Source: SCTM01 sp965279655 (GTDB lineage: Bacteria; Pseudomonadota; Alphaproteobacteria; Rhodospirillales; Rhodospirillaceae). From it: 64,000 bases of DNA. Each line of letters begins with the position of its first letter. Within the stretch, counting starts at the first letter, position 1. The notes under the pieces were generated by a model. The model searched no databases, was not told where the DNA came from, and was given only the letters and a program-made list of their open reading frames with translations. The translations under genes and the position numbers were made by a program. Shown piece after piece: positions 54,062-64,000 of this stretch. The stretch covers positions 2,108,001-2,172,000 of the forward strand of contig OZ257255.1 of the NCBI GenBank assembly GCA_965279655.1. The letters are read 5' to 3'.

Positions 54062-54652
54062 ATGCGCGACGCTCTTCCCACCGGTTGCCTGGATCAGGTT
54101 TTCCGCAGCGCCCGGACCCACAATGGGTGGACGCCGGAACGGGTGGCTGACAGCGTGCTGCGGGAAACTTACGAGTTGATGAAGTTCGGGCCGACCAGCG
54201 CGAACTGCAGCCCGGCACGCATCCTGTTTATCGTGTCACCGGAGGCGAAGGAAAAGCTGCGGCCTGCCCTGTCCTCCGGCAATCTCGAAAAAACCATGGC
54301 CGCGCCGGCGACGGCGTTGATCGGTTACGACACGCAATTTTACGAGTTCCTGCCGGAGTTGTTCCCTCACGCGGATGCGCGTTCGTGGTTCACCTCGAGC
54401 GCAGCGCTGGCGGAAGAGACGGCCTTCCGGAACGGCACGCTGCAAGGCGCGTATCTCATGATCGCGGCGCGCGCGCTGGGACTCGACGTCGGTCCGATGA
54501 GCGGATTCGACCAGAAGAAGGTCAATGCCGCGTTCTGGCCGGACGGCCGGGTGAAGGCGAACTTCCTGTGCAATATCGGCTACGGCGACGAGGGCAAGAT
54601 CTTCGACCGGAGTCCGCGTCTGCCGTTCGAGCGCGCCTGCGCGATCCTTTAA
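54062..54652 (+). CDS. rutE: Nitroreductase-fold protein of the RutE (malonic semialdehyde reductase) type
   Basis: A 196-residue flavin reductase of the same length and pattern as E. coli RutE: 'ELMKFGPTSANCSPARILF', 'KTMAAPATALIGYD', 'FPHADARSWF' and 'YLMIAARALGLDVGPMSGFD'. In the rut pathway it reduces malonic semialdehyde formed from uracil. No other rut genes are in the window, so it may act on another aldehyde or nitro compound. ATG 54062 has GGAGA upstream and matches RutE's start; the frame to 53966 is unsupported. Probably controlled by the divergent LysR regulator. The stop overlaps the end of the convergent hydrolase gene by four bases. Confidence 0.85.
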   Translation: MRDALPTGCLDQVFRSARTHNGWTPERVADSVLRETYELMKFGPTSANCSPARILFIVSPEAKEKLRPALSSGNLEKTMAAPATALIGYDTQFYEFLPELFPHADARSWFTSSAALAEETAFRNGTLQGAYLMIAARALGLDVGPMSGFDQKKVNAAFWPDGRVKANFLCNIGYGDEGKIFDRSPRLPFERACAIL

Positions 54653-55428
54653 GGCGCGGAGAGAAACGCGCCGACGCGATCCGCGAACGCTTGCGGGATT
54701 TCATTCAGCGGCAAGGATCCGCTGCCCTTGAAGACATGCAGGTCAGCCTTGCGGAACAGCGGCTGGATCAGCGGCAAGCGGGCGGTCAGGGTGTCGGTCT
54801 CGCCGCCCAGCAGCAGGGTCGGCGCCGTGATCGACGGGATGCGCGCCCTGACGTCGTATGAAAATACCGCGACATAGGCGAAATAGTAATTCGGTCCGGC
54901 CTTGAGGGTGTCCTGCGCCGCCCGATCGGTCTGTTCGGTCGTCGCCCACCCGGTGCGATAGGGCGCGACGCGGCCCCAGGCTTTGGCGAAGTGGCTTCCA
55001 TCAGCGGCGAGAGACGCCGGCGCGACATTCCTCAATTTCTCAGCCCGCGCCTCGGGCTCGTAATCCGGACATCCGGAGAGGACCAGTTTCCGGACCCGGT
55101 CGGGCTGGCTCGCCGCCATCTCCACGGCGATGGAGGCACCGGTATGGTGCCCGAGGATGCTGGCGTTACGGACGTCCAGGCGGTCCAACGCCTCGAACAT
55201 GCAACGCGCGTAGTCCGCCATGGACGGCGGCGTGGCGGGCTTGTCGGATTCGCCAAATCCCGGCGTGTCGGTCGCGATCACCCGAAAGGTTTGCGCCAAC
55301 AGGGGCATCACTTCCGTGTACATGCGGCTGGATTCCGCAGTCTGGTGCAGCAGCAGGAGCACCGGGCCCTGACCGGCTTCCCGGTAGTGCACCTGCCCTA
55401 GAGACGTGTCGACATAGCCGCGGCGCAT
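54649..55428 (-). CDS. Alpha/beta hydrolase with GHHTG elbow, second paralog
   Basis: A 259-residue alpha/beta-hydrolase-fold protein without signal peptide. The elbow reads G93-H-H95-T-G97, again with His in place of the nucleophilic Ser. 'LLLLHQTAESSR' is the oxyanion region, 'TDTPGFGESD' the usual strand 4 motif, and 'LLLGGETDTLT' holds the acidic residue. No clear catalytic His near the C-terminus was found. It resembles 44214-45107 in these landmarks. ATG 55428 has GGAG upstream; the long open frame back to 55707 is not supported. Function unknown. Confidence 0.8.
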   Translation of the reverse strand: MRRGYVDTSLGQVHYREAGQGPVLLLLHQTAESSRMYTEVMPLLAQTFRVIATDTPGFGESDKPATPPSMADYARCMFEALDRLDVRNASILGHHTGASIAVEMAASQPDRVRKLVLSGCPDYEPEARAEKLRNVAPASLAADGSHFAKAWGRVAPYRTGWATTEQTDRAAQDTLKAGPNYYFAYVAVFSYDVRARIPSITAPTLLLGGETDTLTARLPLIQPLFRKADLHVFKGSGSLPLNEIPQAFADRVGAFLSAP

Positions 55429-55693
55429 CCAAAATCTCCGGGAAAGGCCCACAAGGCGGACGGGCCTGATTGCCATGCGGGGCGGGCGGCGGCAACGGCC
55501 TTGGGCGGGGAGGTGTTTTGTTTCGCCCCGATGCGATTGTTTCACGCATTGCAATCCACGCGGGCGCCTTCCGCCTTCGCCCAATCGCACCGAGGGTGAT
55601 ATATTGCGCCCGGACCTATTCGGGCAAAAGACGATGGCGTATTGCCTCAAGCCGTCAGGCCGCCCGGGGTCCCGCAGGGGGAAGCACGACACG

Positions 55694-56158
55694 ATGAGGC
55701 CGGCCAAGGCTTGGACGTTCCCGATCGCGGTCGTTGGTTTTTTGAGTGCCTTCCTCGCTCCTGTCAGCTGGGCCGATGGCGACGATTTTTTCCAGCGCAG
55801 CGATACCCCACTTGAGAGTCAGCTCGTGTTCGTTGGCACAGTAAAAGATCAGTCCGGAGCGTACCTGAACGGTGCGCTCGTGACGTGGCATGCCATCTCT
55901 GTCGATGAGTCGGGGGAGCAGAGCAGCTCGTCGGGCACCTTCACCGACCGCATGGGCCGGTTCCGGACCGTGGATGTCGCCCGGATCGTGGCCCTCAATG
56001 GCTATGAACTCGATCCCACCCGCGTGGAACTGAGCGTGACCAAGCCCGGGTACACAATGATGCGGCGCTTCAAGCGCACGCGCGAGCGCGACCGCATGGG
56101 ACTGCAAGAGATCGACTTTGTCATGGCAAGAGCCAAGCCCGCCGAAGCCAAGCCCTAG
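55694..56158 (+). CDS. Small secreted beta-sandwich protein linked to a sensor kinase
   Basis: A 154-residue protein with a signal peptide (about 1-25). The 'FVGTVKDQSGAYLNGALVTWHA...TDRMGRFRTVDV' stretch is the pattern of carboxypeptidase-regulatory-like or Ig-like beta-sandwich domains (extracytoplasmic). It lies 11 bases upstream of the hybrid histidine kinase gene on the same strand and so is probably co-transcribed. It could be a ligand-binding partner of that kinase, by inference. GGGGAA ribosome site. The 265 bases upstream hold no gene. Confidence 0.75.
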   Translation: MRPAKAWTFPIAVVGFLSAFLAPVSWADGDDFFQRSDTPLESQLVFVGTVKDQSGAYLNGALVTWHAISVDESGEQSSSSGTFTDRMGRFRTVDVARIVALNGYELDPTRVELSVTKPGYTMMRRFKRTRERDRMGLQEIDFVMARAKPAEAKP

Positions 56159-56169
56159 ATCGCACGCGC

Positions 56170-58254
56170 ATGTCCGCCCCCGAAAGCAAAACTCTCGCGA
56201 CCATCCGCTCCGACGTGTGCAACACGGTGCTGACGTGGCTGCTCATTCCCACCATACCCGGCGCGATCTTCAGCTTGGTCCAGCCGATCGAGGCTGGCTG
56301 GTTCACTAACTACCGCATCCCGGCGGTGATGTGCATCACCTTGGTCTTGGTGTCGCTTTTCCGTGATCGCCTGCCCTACGCCATAAGAGCCGGCTCAATC
56401 ATCTTGCTCGCCCTTCTTCTGGGCACCAGCCGGGTGGTCGCGTTTGGGTCGCCGTTCGGACTCATTTATCTCGTCTTCGCCGGCGTAATGACCACCGTGT
56501 TCTTCGGCGAGAAGGCGGGTCTGTGGATCATCGTCGCAAACGTGCTCATGATCGGCGCCGCCTTCACGGCGGTCTCGGTGGGATTCCTGCCGGCCCCGCC
56601 GCCTATCGAGATCACCTGGGTGATCTGGACCGTCAGCATGATCGTGCTGGTCGTGGCCTCATTCGGGCCGATCCTCGCGATCTCGCGGTTCATGCGCCAT
56701 CTTGATGTCGAGCGCCGGCGCGCCGAGGCGGCGAACGAAGCGAAGTCGAACTTCCTGGCGATGATGAGCCACGAGCTGCGCACGCCGCTCACCGGCATCC
56801 TCGGAATCACCGAGCTGTTGAAGTCGGACAAGCTGACATCGGAACAATCTGATCGCCTGGCGCGAATCTCCACGTCCGGACAAGTGCTGCTGCATCTGCT
56901 CAACGATCTCCTCGATTTCTCCAAGATCGAGGCTAACCGGCTTGCGATCGAGCCTGTGCCTTTCAGTCTGCGCACGGTGATCGCAGACGTGCAGGAACTC
57001 CTCACGCCGCTCGCCAAGGAGAAATCCCTCGAACTGTACGTTGATACGTCGTCCGCCCCGGCGGACTCCTTCATCGGCGATCCGGCGCGTATTCGGCAGG
57101 TGCTGCACAACCTTGTCGGTAACGCCATCAAGTTCACCGAGCGCGGCAGCGTGTTGCTGCGGCTGTCGCAGGAGCCCCTCGACACGGACCGCGTTGCCAT
57201 CAATGTCGAAGTGATCGACACAGGCATCGGCATCCCATCGCAGATGCAGGCGCGCCTGTTTGAACCCTTCATGCAAGGGGCGCAGGGGACCATGCAGCGC
57301 CAAGGGGGAACCGGGCTGGGGCTCGCCATCAGCCGGCGTTTGGTGGAGGCCATGGGCGGCAAGATCACGCTCGTATCGTCACCGGATGAAGGATCGACCT
57401 TTTCCTTCCGCATTCCCTTGCGCGTCTATGCGCACCAAGCCTTCGTCGCCGACGAGACGACGGCGACTGCCTCGCATACGCGTCCCATGCGTTCCCTGCG
57501 CGTGCTGGTCGCCGAAGACGATGATACCGTGCGCTACCTGCTCGAGGCGATGCTGCGGCGGTGGGGGCACCAAGTGCGCACGGTTGCGAACGGCGCGGCG
57601 GCACTCGAAGAGGCGCGGACCGACGGCTACGATATCGTGCTGATGGATATCCAGATGCCCGTGATGGACGGCATGCAGGCCACTCAGCGGATCCGTGCCT
57701 TGCCCACATCCGCCGCGCAGATTCCCATCATCGCCCTGACGGCCAATATCCTGCCTGAACAGCGCGCGGCCTATCTCGATGCGGGAATTGACGCCGTACT
57801 CGCCAAGCCGATCAATTGGGTCGAACTTGCCAACGCGCTCGATCCAAGTGCCGGCCGCGCGAGACATTCCGACTCTCTCCCTGCGGCGCCACAGCCGAAG
57901 CGTTCCACCGCGGACGTCCTTGATGAGGAAGCTATTGCCCCGCTGCGCGATGCGTTCGGCGACGAGAAAGTACGTGCCATGCTGGGCGACTTCCGGAAGG
58001 GCTTGCGCACCTATCGCGATCAATTGCGGACCTCAATCTCCACGGATGACTACGCCACTGCCAGTCGCGCGATCCATACTCTGAAAGGTATGTGCCTGCA
58101 GTTCGGGGCGAGTACGGCCGGGGCCATGGCGGCGGAACTCGAGGCCGGCTCGGAGAGCCTCGCCGACATCGCGCGCGGCGCGGAGCCCTTGATCGCGGTG
58201 CTGGACGATCTCGATGCGGCACTTGCCGCGCGGGACGTGACCGTTACGGCGTGA
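56170..58254 (+). CDS. Hybrid histidine kinase with multi-helix sensor, receiver and Hpt
   Basis: A 694-residue membrane kinase. The N-terminus holds about six membrane segments (about 20-170); then HisKA with H201 in SHELRTP, HATPase (about 300-420), receiver with D493 (LMDIQMPVMDG) and a C-terminal Hpt domain with H636 (AIHTLKG). The membrane region has no clear extracytoplasmic domain, so the sensor may detect something in or at the membrane. The secreted protein upstream is a likely partner. No response regulator gene is adjacent. Confidence 0.92.
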   Translation: MSAPESKTLATIRSDVCNTVLTWLLIPTIPGAIFSLVQPIEAGWFTNYRIPAVMCITLVLVSLFRDRLPYAIRAGSIILLALLLGTSRVVAFGSPFGLIYLVFAGVMTTVFFGEKAGLWIIVANVLMIGAAFTAVSVGFLPAPPPIEITWVIWTVSMIVLVVASFGPILAISRFMRHLDVERRRAEAANEAKSNFLAMMSHELRTPLTGILGITELLKSDKLTSEQSDRLARISTSGQVLLHLLNDLLDFSKIEANRLAIEPVPFSLRTVIADVQELLTPLAKEKSLELYVDTSSAPADSFIGDPARIRQVLHNLVGNAIKFTERGSVLLRLSQEPLDTDRVAINVEVIDTGIGIPSQMQARLFEPFMQGAQGTMQRQGGTGLGLAISRRLVEAMGGKITLVSSPDEGSTFSFRIPLRVYAHQAFVADETTATASHTRPMRSLRVLVAEDDDTVRYLLEAMLRRWGHQVRTVANGAAALEEARTDGYDIVLMDIQMPVMDGMQATQRIRALPTSAAQIPIIALTANILPEQRAAYLDAGIDAVLAKPINWVELANALDPSAGRARHSDSLPAAPQPKRSTADVLDEEAIAPLRDAFGDEKVRAMLGDFRKGLRTYRDQLRTSISTDDYATASRAIHTLKGMCLQFGASTAGAMAAELEAGSESLADIARGAEPLIAVLDDLDAALAARDVTVTA

Positions 58255-59571
58255 TCAGACGGCCGCTTCCTTGAGGCGCCGCACTTCCGAAAGATACGCA
58301 GGCCGCGCGAACCAGAGCAGCAGCCACGAGCCCGGCAGAAGTACGAAGTATGTGATGGTCATCGAGTAGCGCACGGCGCCCGGGTCGGCGAATACGAAGT
58401 CGGTGATCAGCGCGACGCCCGTCGTAACGCCGGTCGACAGCAGGTTAGTGGTGAAGAAGTAGAGCGCGACGATCTGCGAGCGCATGCGCGGCGGAGCGAC
58501 CAGCGGCAAAGCTGGCGTAATGCAGCCAAAGCACATGTTTGTGCCGAACACATCGATGCCGATGAGGGCGAGCGACACGTACGGGTCGCCGGCATTGGGC
58601 ACCATGAGATAGCAGGGCGTCATCAATGCCACGATGGTCAGAATGATGCGCAGGTTCGCATCCTCGTAGCCTTTGCGGCGCAGAAAATCGGCGCACCAGC
58701 CGCCGCTCAACACGCCAAGCACCGTACAGATCATCTGAACTGTGCCGAGGGCCGGGCCGATCCGGCCGATCTCCCAGCCATACACCCGGATGAAGAGGAT
58801 TGTGTTCCAGAGGGCAACCCCCGAACTGGCCGCCAACAGCGAACACCCGCCCACGAGGGCGAGAATGGCGCGGCGATTCCCCCAGAGATGCGCGCCGACC
58901 TCGCGCGGTGGCGGCGCGGGCGCTTTTGCCGCCGCGCTGCCCCCGGCCCGCTCCGGCTCGCGGACGGTCGTGATAAGCAAGAGCAAGACGATAAAGCCGG
59001 GGATCGAAATGATGAGAAAGGCCGTCTGCCAGGGGCGCAGGCTGCCCAGCAATGGCAGCACCAAGTCTCCCTTTTCGACCAGATAGCGGTACAGCAGGCC
59101 GCCGAGGACGGACGCAAGGCTCGTGCCCACGGTGCCGAGCACGGTGTAGACCGACATGGCGCGTGCGAGGAGATGGCGCGGAAAATAGTCGGTGATCACC
59201 GAGACGGCGGATGGCCCCAACATTGACTCGCCGAGGCCGACCCCCATGCGCATGAGGAACAGGCGGACGTAGGTCATGGACAACCCGCAGAACGCGGTGG
59301 CGGTCGTCCAGATCATGATCCCGGTGGCGATGATGTTGCGGCGGCTGCGACGGTCGGCCAACGCCGCCACGGGAATCACGGCGACGCTGTACACCAGGAA
59401 ATAGGCCAGCCCCATGAGAAGACTGAGCTGGGTGTCGGTCATCTGGAGGTCGATGCGGATCGGTTCGGCCACCAAGCTGATGAACGACCGATCAATCGAC
59501 GAAACGGTATTGGCGAGTCCGAGGATCACCACCACGTACCAGGCATATGCGCGCGACGGCGTAGCAGACAT
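58255..59571 (-). CDS. MFS transporter of the catabolic module
   Basis: A 438-residue carrier with 12 predicted helices. 'SIDRSFISLVAEPIRIDLQMTDTQLSLLMG' and 'ADRRSRRNIIATG' fit the sugar-phosphate/organic-anion symporter side of MFS, near the spinster-like group. By position it imports the substrate of the deacylase module (DUF1838, N-acyl-D-amino-acid deacylase, IclR). It starts 61 bases downstream of the DUF1838 gene on the same strand, with a GGGGGAAGC ribosome site. Stop codons of this and the kinase gene abut. Confidence 0.88.
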   Translation of the reverse strand: MSATPSRAYAWYVVVILGLANTVSSIDRSFISLVAEPIRIDLQMTDTQLSLLMGLAYFLVYSVAVIPVAALADRRSRRNIIATGIMIWTTATAFCGLSMTYVRLFLMRMGVGLGESMLGPSAVSVITDYFPRHLLARAMSVYTVLGTVGTSLASVLGGLLYRYLVEKGDLVLPLLGSLRPWQTAFLIISIPGFIVLLLLITTVREPERAGGSAAAKAPAPPPREVGAHLWGNRRAILALVGGCSLLAASSGVALWNTILFIRVYGWEIGRIGPALGTVQMICTVLGVLSGGWCADFLRRKGYEDANLRIILTIVALMTPCYLMVPNAGDPYVSLALIGIDVFGTNMCFGCITPALPLVAPPRMRSQIVALYFFTTNLLSTGVTTGVALITDFVFADPGAVRYSMTITYFVLLPGSWLLLWFARPAYLSEVRRLKEAAV

Positions 59572-59632
59572 GCTTCCCCCTTAGACGCCGCCACCCTAAG
59601 GCAAGCGGCGCCTAGGCGGAAGCGTTAGCCGG

Positions 59633-60484
59633 TCAAGAAACCGCGAAGACGGAGCCGTCCGGTTTGACTTTTCCTTCGGCTCGACGCGCATCGATAAATT
59701 TCTTCGAATAGCTCCAGGTATTCTCGTTCACGCTCAGCCCTTGCCACTCCGAGGGCGGTTCCAGATATTTCGGATGATGCTTCTCGGTATATTCGCGTAC
59801 GGCCTTGGGCAGATCGGCGACCTTGTTCTTCAGCTTGAATGAATTCGACGCGTAGACCATCTGACCGGGACGCTGCCCCATCTCCATGAATGGCAGCCAC
59901 ATGGAGAGCCGCGTCCAGGCGGTGTGATTGTCGGCGTTCTTGATGCTGCGGTCTTTCACTTGGTCCACGACACTTGAGATCGCCCACATCTCCGCCGACT
60001 GATAGACGTCCTGCTGTGCATGCAGCGGATATTCCGCGGGCATCAGCGGGTTGTGTTTCTCGGCTCGCAGCACGCTGATCTGGAAGACGATGAATGGCCC
60101 GTTGATGATGTAAGGCCGCGGCGGCGGGATCGGCCCGCCCTTCAGCTGATACAGGCGGTTCACGGGGTCGTTCATGATGTGGAGAACCTCCACCGTCTTG
60201 CCCGTGTAAGGATTCTGCCACGTGTGCAGCACTTCGCCGGTTTTCGGGTCAAGGTAGTACAGCACCTCACGGTGATAAAACCGCCAGTCGTCGCCGACTT
60301 TCTCCACGCGTGTCGCGCCGATGCCATAGGTGTTGAACAGAAGTTTATGTCCCTCACCCCCGATCCAGCCCCAGGCCTGGCCGGGAAAGCCGGTGAGCAC
60401 CGGGGCACCGGAGGCATCGGCCTGGATCTTGATGATGGCTTCAAGATTGTCGGCCGCATCGTCGAGATTGAGTTGATTGGACAT
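59633..60484 (-). CDS. DUF1838 family protein
   Basis: A 283-residue protein without signal peptide. Landmarks of DUF1838 are seen: 'DDWRFYHREVLYYLDPKTGEVLHTWQNPYTGKTVEVLHI', 'PFIVFQISV' and 'MWLPFMEMGQRPGQMVYASNSFK'. Function not established for the family, which is common near degradation genes. GGAG ribosome site. It is divergent from the deacylase gene by 122 bases that carry two inverted repeats, and upstream of the MFS gene on the same strand. Confidence 0.85.
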   Translation of the reverse strand: MSNQLNLDDAADNLEAIIKIQADASGAPVLTGFPGQAWGWIGGEGHKLLFNTYGIGATRVEKVGDDWRFYHREVLYYLDPKTGEVLHTWQNPYTGKTVEVLHIMNDPVNRLYQLKGGPIPPPRPYIINGPFIVFQISVLRAEKHNPLMPAEYPLHAQQDVYQSAEMWAISSVVDQVKDRSIKNADNHTAWTRLSMWLPFMEMGQRPGQMVYASNSFKLKNKVADLPKAVREYTEKHHPKYLEPPSEWQGLSVNENTWSYSKKFIDARRAEGKVKPDGSVFAVS

Positions 60485-60541
60485 CGCAAACTCCGCATGA
60501 CAGTTGGATGTATGGCCCCAACTCTAGCGCGGGGATGCCCG

Positions 60542-60554
60542 TTCGCCATGCGAA
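60542..60554. promoter_or_regulatory. Inverted repeat between DUF1838 and deacylase genes
   Basis: TTCGC and GCGAA around CAT, near the middle of the divergent region. A candidate IclR-family site, weaker than the one at 60581. Confidence 0.3.
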
Positions 60555-60580
60555 TAACACACCGAGTTTGTGAGACGCGC

Positions 60581-60594
60581 CGGTCCGTGGACCG
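60581..60594. promoter_or_regulatory. Candidate IclR operator upstream of the deacylase gene
   Basis: Perfect arms CGGTCC and GGACCG around GT, 12 bases before the deacylase ATG. Its position would block transcription if bound, fitting IclR-type repression. Confidence 0.42.
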
Positions 60595-60606
60595 TACGAT
60601 ACGCTT

Positions 60607-62309
<1,703 letters not shown>

Positions 62310-62337
<28 letters not shown>

Positions 62338-63089
62338 GCATCGAACGCCTGCCCGATGTCGCGGGCGCAATCGGTGAGCGGCGGCAGATAGCGCTTTACG
62401 ATCTCCGCCGGCCTCAACGCGCTGGTCGGAAAGCGCATCACCAAATGCGCAATCGCCCGGCGCTGCGAGAAGATCGGCACGGCACAGGTGGAATAGCGCG
62501 TCTCGCGGCCATAGAGCGCGTACCCGTCCTTCTGCACCTTTGCGAGATTCTTGTTCAGTTCCGCATCGTTGTGGGCGGGCTGATCGCGCGGGTCGTCGGA
62601 AGACTTGCGGATCATCTCCAATAGCAGGCCGCGTTGGGTGGCGTTGGTGAAGGCGAGGTGCACACGCCCCGCCGCACTGCCCACCATCGGCAATCGGCTG
62701 CCGATGGCCACATGTACGAAGGTGAGTGGGCTCGCCGTGGTGGCGCGGATGATGACGTGGATGCCGAGCGCCGTCGTGAGGGACAGCGGCCATACGATGT
62801 CCTTGCCCAGGTGTTCCATGCGCGGTTGGGCGATCTCCGGGATCCAGGATTCTTCGTGATAGCCGTCCGCAAGCCCGCGCACCTTCGGACTCAGCCAATA
62901 GCCCGAGCCGCGCGCGCCACGACGCACGTAGCCTGCGCCGGTCAAGGTTTCGAGCATGCGGTAGGCGGTACCACGATTGAGCCCCGTAGCCGCGACCACG
63001 TCAGTTAGGCTCGCGCCGTTGTTGGCGTTGAGCGTCTCGATGATGCTCAAACCGCGCAACAAGGAACGTACGCTGTGTTCTTCCGTCAT
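62310..63089 (-). CDS. IclR-type transcriptional regulator
   Basis: A 259-residue regulator with an N-terminal winged helix-turn-helix ('LTDVVAATGLNRGTAYRMLETL' at about 27-48) and a C-terminal IclR effector domain (about 75-250) with a Cys in 'YSTCAVPIFS'. It probably represses the neighbouring deacylase, DUF1838 and MFS genes and is relieved by a substrate or product. The ATG has GGGGAGGG upstream. Its 3' end overlaps the convergent deacylase gene by 28 bases, which couples their expression by antisense contact. Confidence 0.92.
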
Positions 63090-63176
63090 GGCGGTGCCCT
63101 CCCCCGAGAACGGAGACCCTATTCCACACCAAAGTTCGCCTGTTGAAAATACGGGGCGTGTTCGGGACGCGAACTT

Positions 63177-64000
63177 TTAGCACGCGAGGCCGGTCAGGGC
63201 CGTGACGGCCTCGGCGATCACCGGCTCCCAGGCAAAGGGTTGGGGCTGCCGGAAGAGCCGCGCGGTCGGATACCACGGGGAATCGCTGCGGGCGCGTAGC
63301 CACCGCCAGTCCGGCATGAATGACAGCAGCACCCACGTCGGCTTGCCCAAGGCGCCGCCGAGGTGCGCATAGACCGTATCCACGGAGATGATGAGGTCGA
63401 GGCCGGCCATCAGGGCGGCCGTATCGGCGAAATCCATGATCGCTGCGCCCGGCACATGCAGCTGTGGATACATGCCCGGGGGCACAAGCGCATCGGGCTG
63501 GAGCGCGATGAACTCCACGCCCGGCACGGACAGCAGCGGTGCCAGGGCATCGAGCCCTACGCTGCGACGCTGATTATAGCGATGAACCGCCCGCCCGGCC
63601 CAGGCGATGCCCACCCGCAAGCGCGCGCCAGGAGCGACCTTTTCGGACCATGCGGCCACGCGCGCCGGCTCCGCCGCGACGTAAGCCGATCGCGCGGGCA
63701 TCGTCAGGGGATCGACTCCCAACAGTCCCGGCAGGTCCATCAGCAAAGCGTGGATATCGAAAGGCGGCAGCGGGGTGTTGCTGGCCACGACCTGCGCGGC
63801 GCCCTCCAACCCCTGTAGAAGCCCGAGCAGCTGCGGCTGCACCTCCAGCACGACCCGCGCGCCACGGGCGGCGACATCTCGGACGAAGCGGCAGAATTGA
63901 AGCGTGTCGCCGAACCCCTGCTCCGCGTGCACCAGGATCGTCTTGCCGGCAATAGGTTCGCCGCGCCATTCGGGAACCGAGAAGGTCCGTCGATGCGGCG
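63177..64000 (-). CDS. TPR-type glycosyltransferase (partial, C-terminal part)
   Basis: The C-terminal ~275 residues of a protein whose 5' end lies outside the window. The frame is open to the right edge; codons before the GTG at 63932 read 'WRGEPIAGKTILVHAEQGFG', which matches the linker of tetratricopeptide-repeat glycosyltransferases. Then follow 'GDTLQFCRFV', 'RVGIAWAG' and 'DLIISVDTVYAHLGGALGKPTWVLL', the usual donor-site region of the GT9/GT41-like group. So the GTG at 63932 is not the real start. Likely modifies surface proteins or polysaccharides. Confidence 0.85.
   Translation of the reverse strand, partial: PHRRTFSVPEWRGEPIAGKTILVHAEQGFGDTLQFCRFVRDVAARGARVVLEVQPQLLGLLQGLEGAAQVVASNTPLPPFDIHALLMDLPGLLGVDPLTMPARSAYVAAEPARVAAWSEKVAPGARLRVGIAWAGRAVHRYNQRRSVGLDALAPLLSVPGVEFIALQPDALVPPGMYPQLHVPGAAIMDFADTAALMAGLDLIISVDTVYAHLGGALGKPTWVLLSFMPDWRWLRARSDSPWYPTARLFRQPQPFAWEPVIAEAVTALTGLAC

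Overview
The window is 64 kb of GC-rich (roughly 60%) bacterial chromosome with dense, normally spaced genes. The gene set suggests a Gram-negative heterotroph with a TonB-dependent outer membrane: three TonB-dependent receptors whose N-termini carry the 'EEVVVTA'-type motif, an OprB-like porin, many LysR regulators, an IclR regulator, three hybrid histidine kinases and PCuAC/SCO copper genes. This style is common in Alphaproteobacteria such as sphingomonad or Rhizomicrobium-like soil and water bacteria, but no rRNA or ribosomal protein is present to settle it. I see no tRNA, rRNA, CRISPR array, insertion sequence, phage gene or replication origin.

Layout. 0-5 kb: a small secreted calcium-repeat protein, an ArsA ATPase followed by a DUF6064 membrane protein, a divergent DUF2892 protein behind an FNR-like box, and an SDR oxidoreductase. 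4.7-8.6 kb: a copper-handling operon (DUF2946-like protein, TonB receptor, SCO, PCuAC). 9-16 kb: OprB-like porin with a chemoreceptor, an MFS carrier, and two coupled secreted proteins, one with three PF03640 repeats. 16-30 kb: Tex, two FGE-fold (SUMF1-like) proteins lacking the catalytic cysteines, a TonB receptor with LysR regulator, an FkbM-like methyltransferase convergent with a GT9-like glycosyltransferase, an alpha/beta hydrolase, and a tandem-duplicated secreted protein. 30-42.5 kb: a PilJ-type hybrid kinase, a kinase relic, and a probable amide or peptide scavenging island (two paralogous secreted amidohydrolases around a TonB receptor, an orphan family 5 binding protein, a nitrilase-fold amidase and a LysR regulator). 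42.6-51 kb: tiny envelope proteins including three more members of the calcium-repeat/YSDGYWD family, a three-gene cupin operon with an alpha/beta hydrolase behind a strong hairpin, a Bcr-type efflux pump and a CHASE3 hybrid kinase. 51-64 kb: a lipoprotein metallo-beta-lactamase-fold enzyme, DUF3309, a LysR regulator divergent from a RutE-like reductase, a second GHHTG alpha/beta hydrolase, a secreted protein next to a third hybrid kinase, then an MFS carrier, DUF1838 protein, N-acyl-D-amino-acid deacylase and IclR regulator that look like one catabolic module. The right edge cuts a TPR-type glycosyltransferase.

Taken together, the genes fit a cell specialised in taking up and hydrolysing small organic amides, esters and peptide-like compounds, with substrate-specific outer-membrane receptors placed beside the hydrolases and regulators. 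Many genes are separated by very similar GC-rich hairpin terminators sharing a CGCCCCG core. The least explained elements are the YSDGYWD/calcium-repeat family, the cupin operon with its internal hairpin, the two hydrolases with His in place of the nucleophile, and the tandem-repeat protein at 29.1-30.3 kb.
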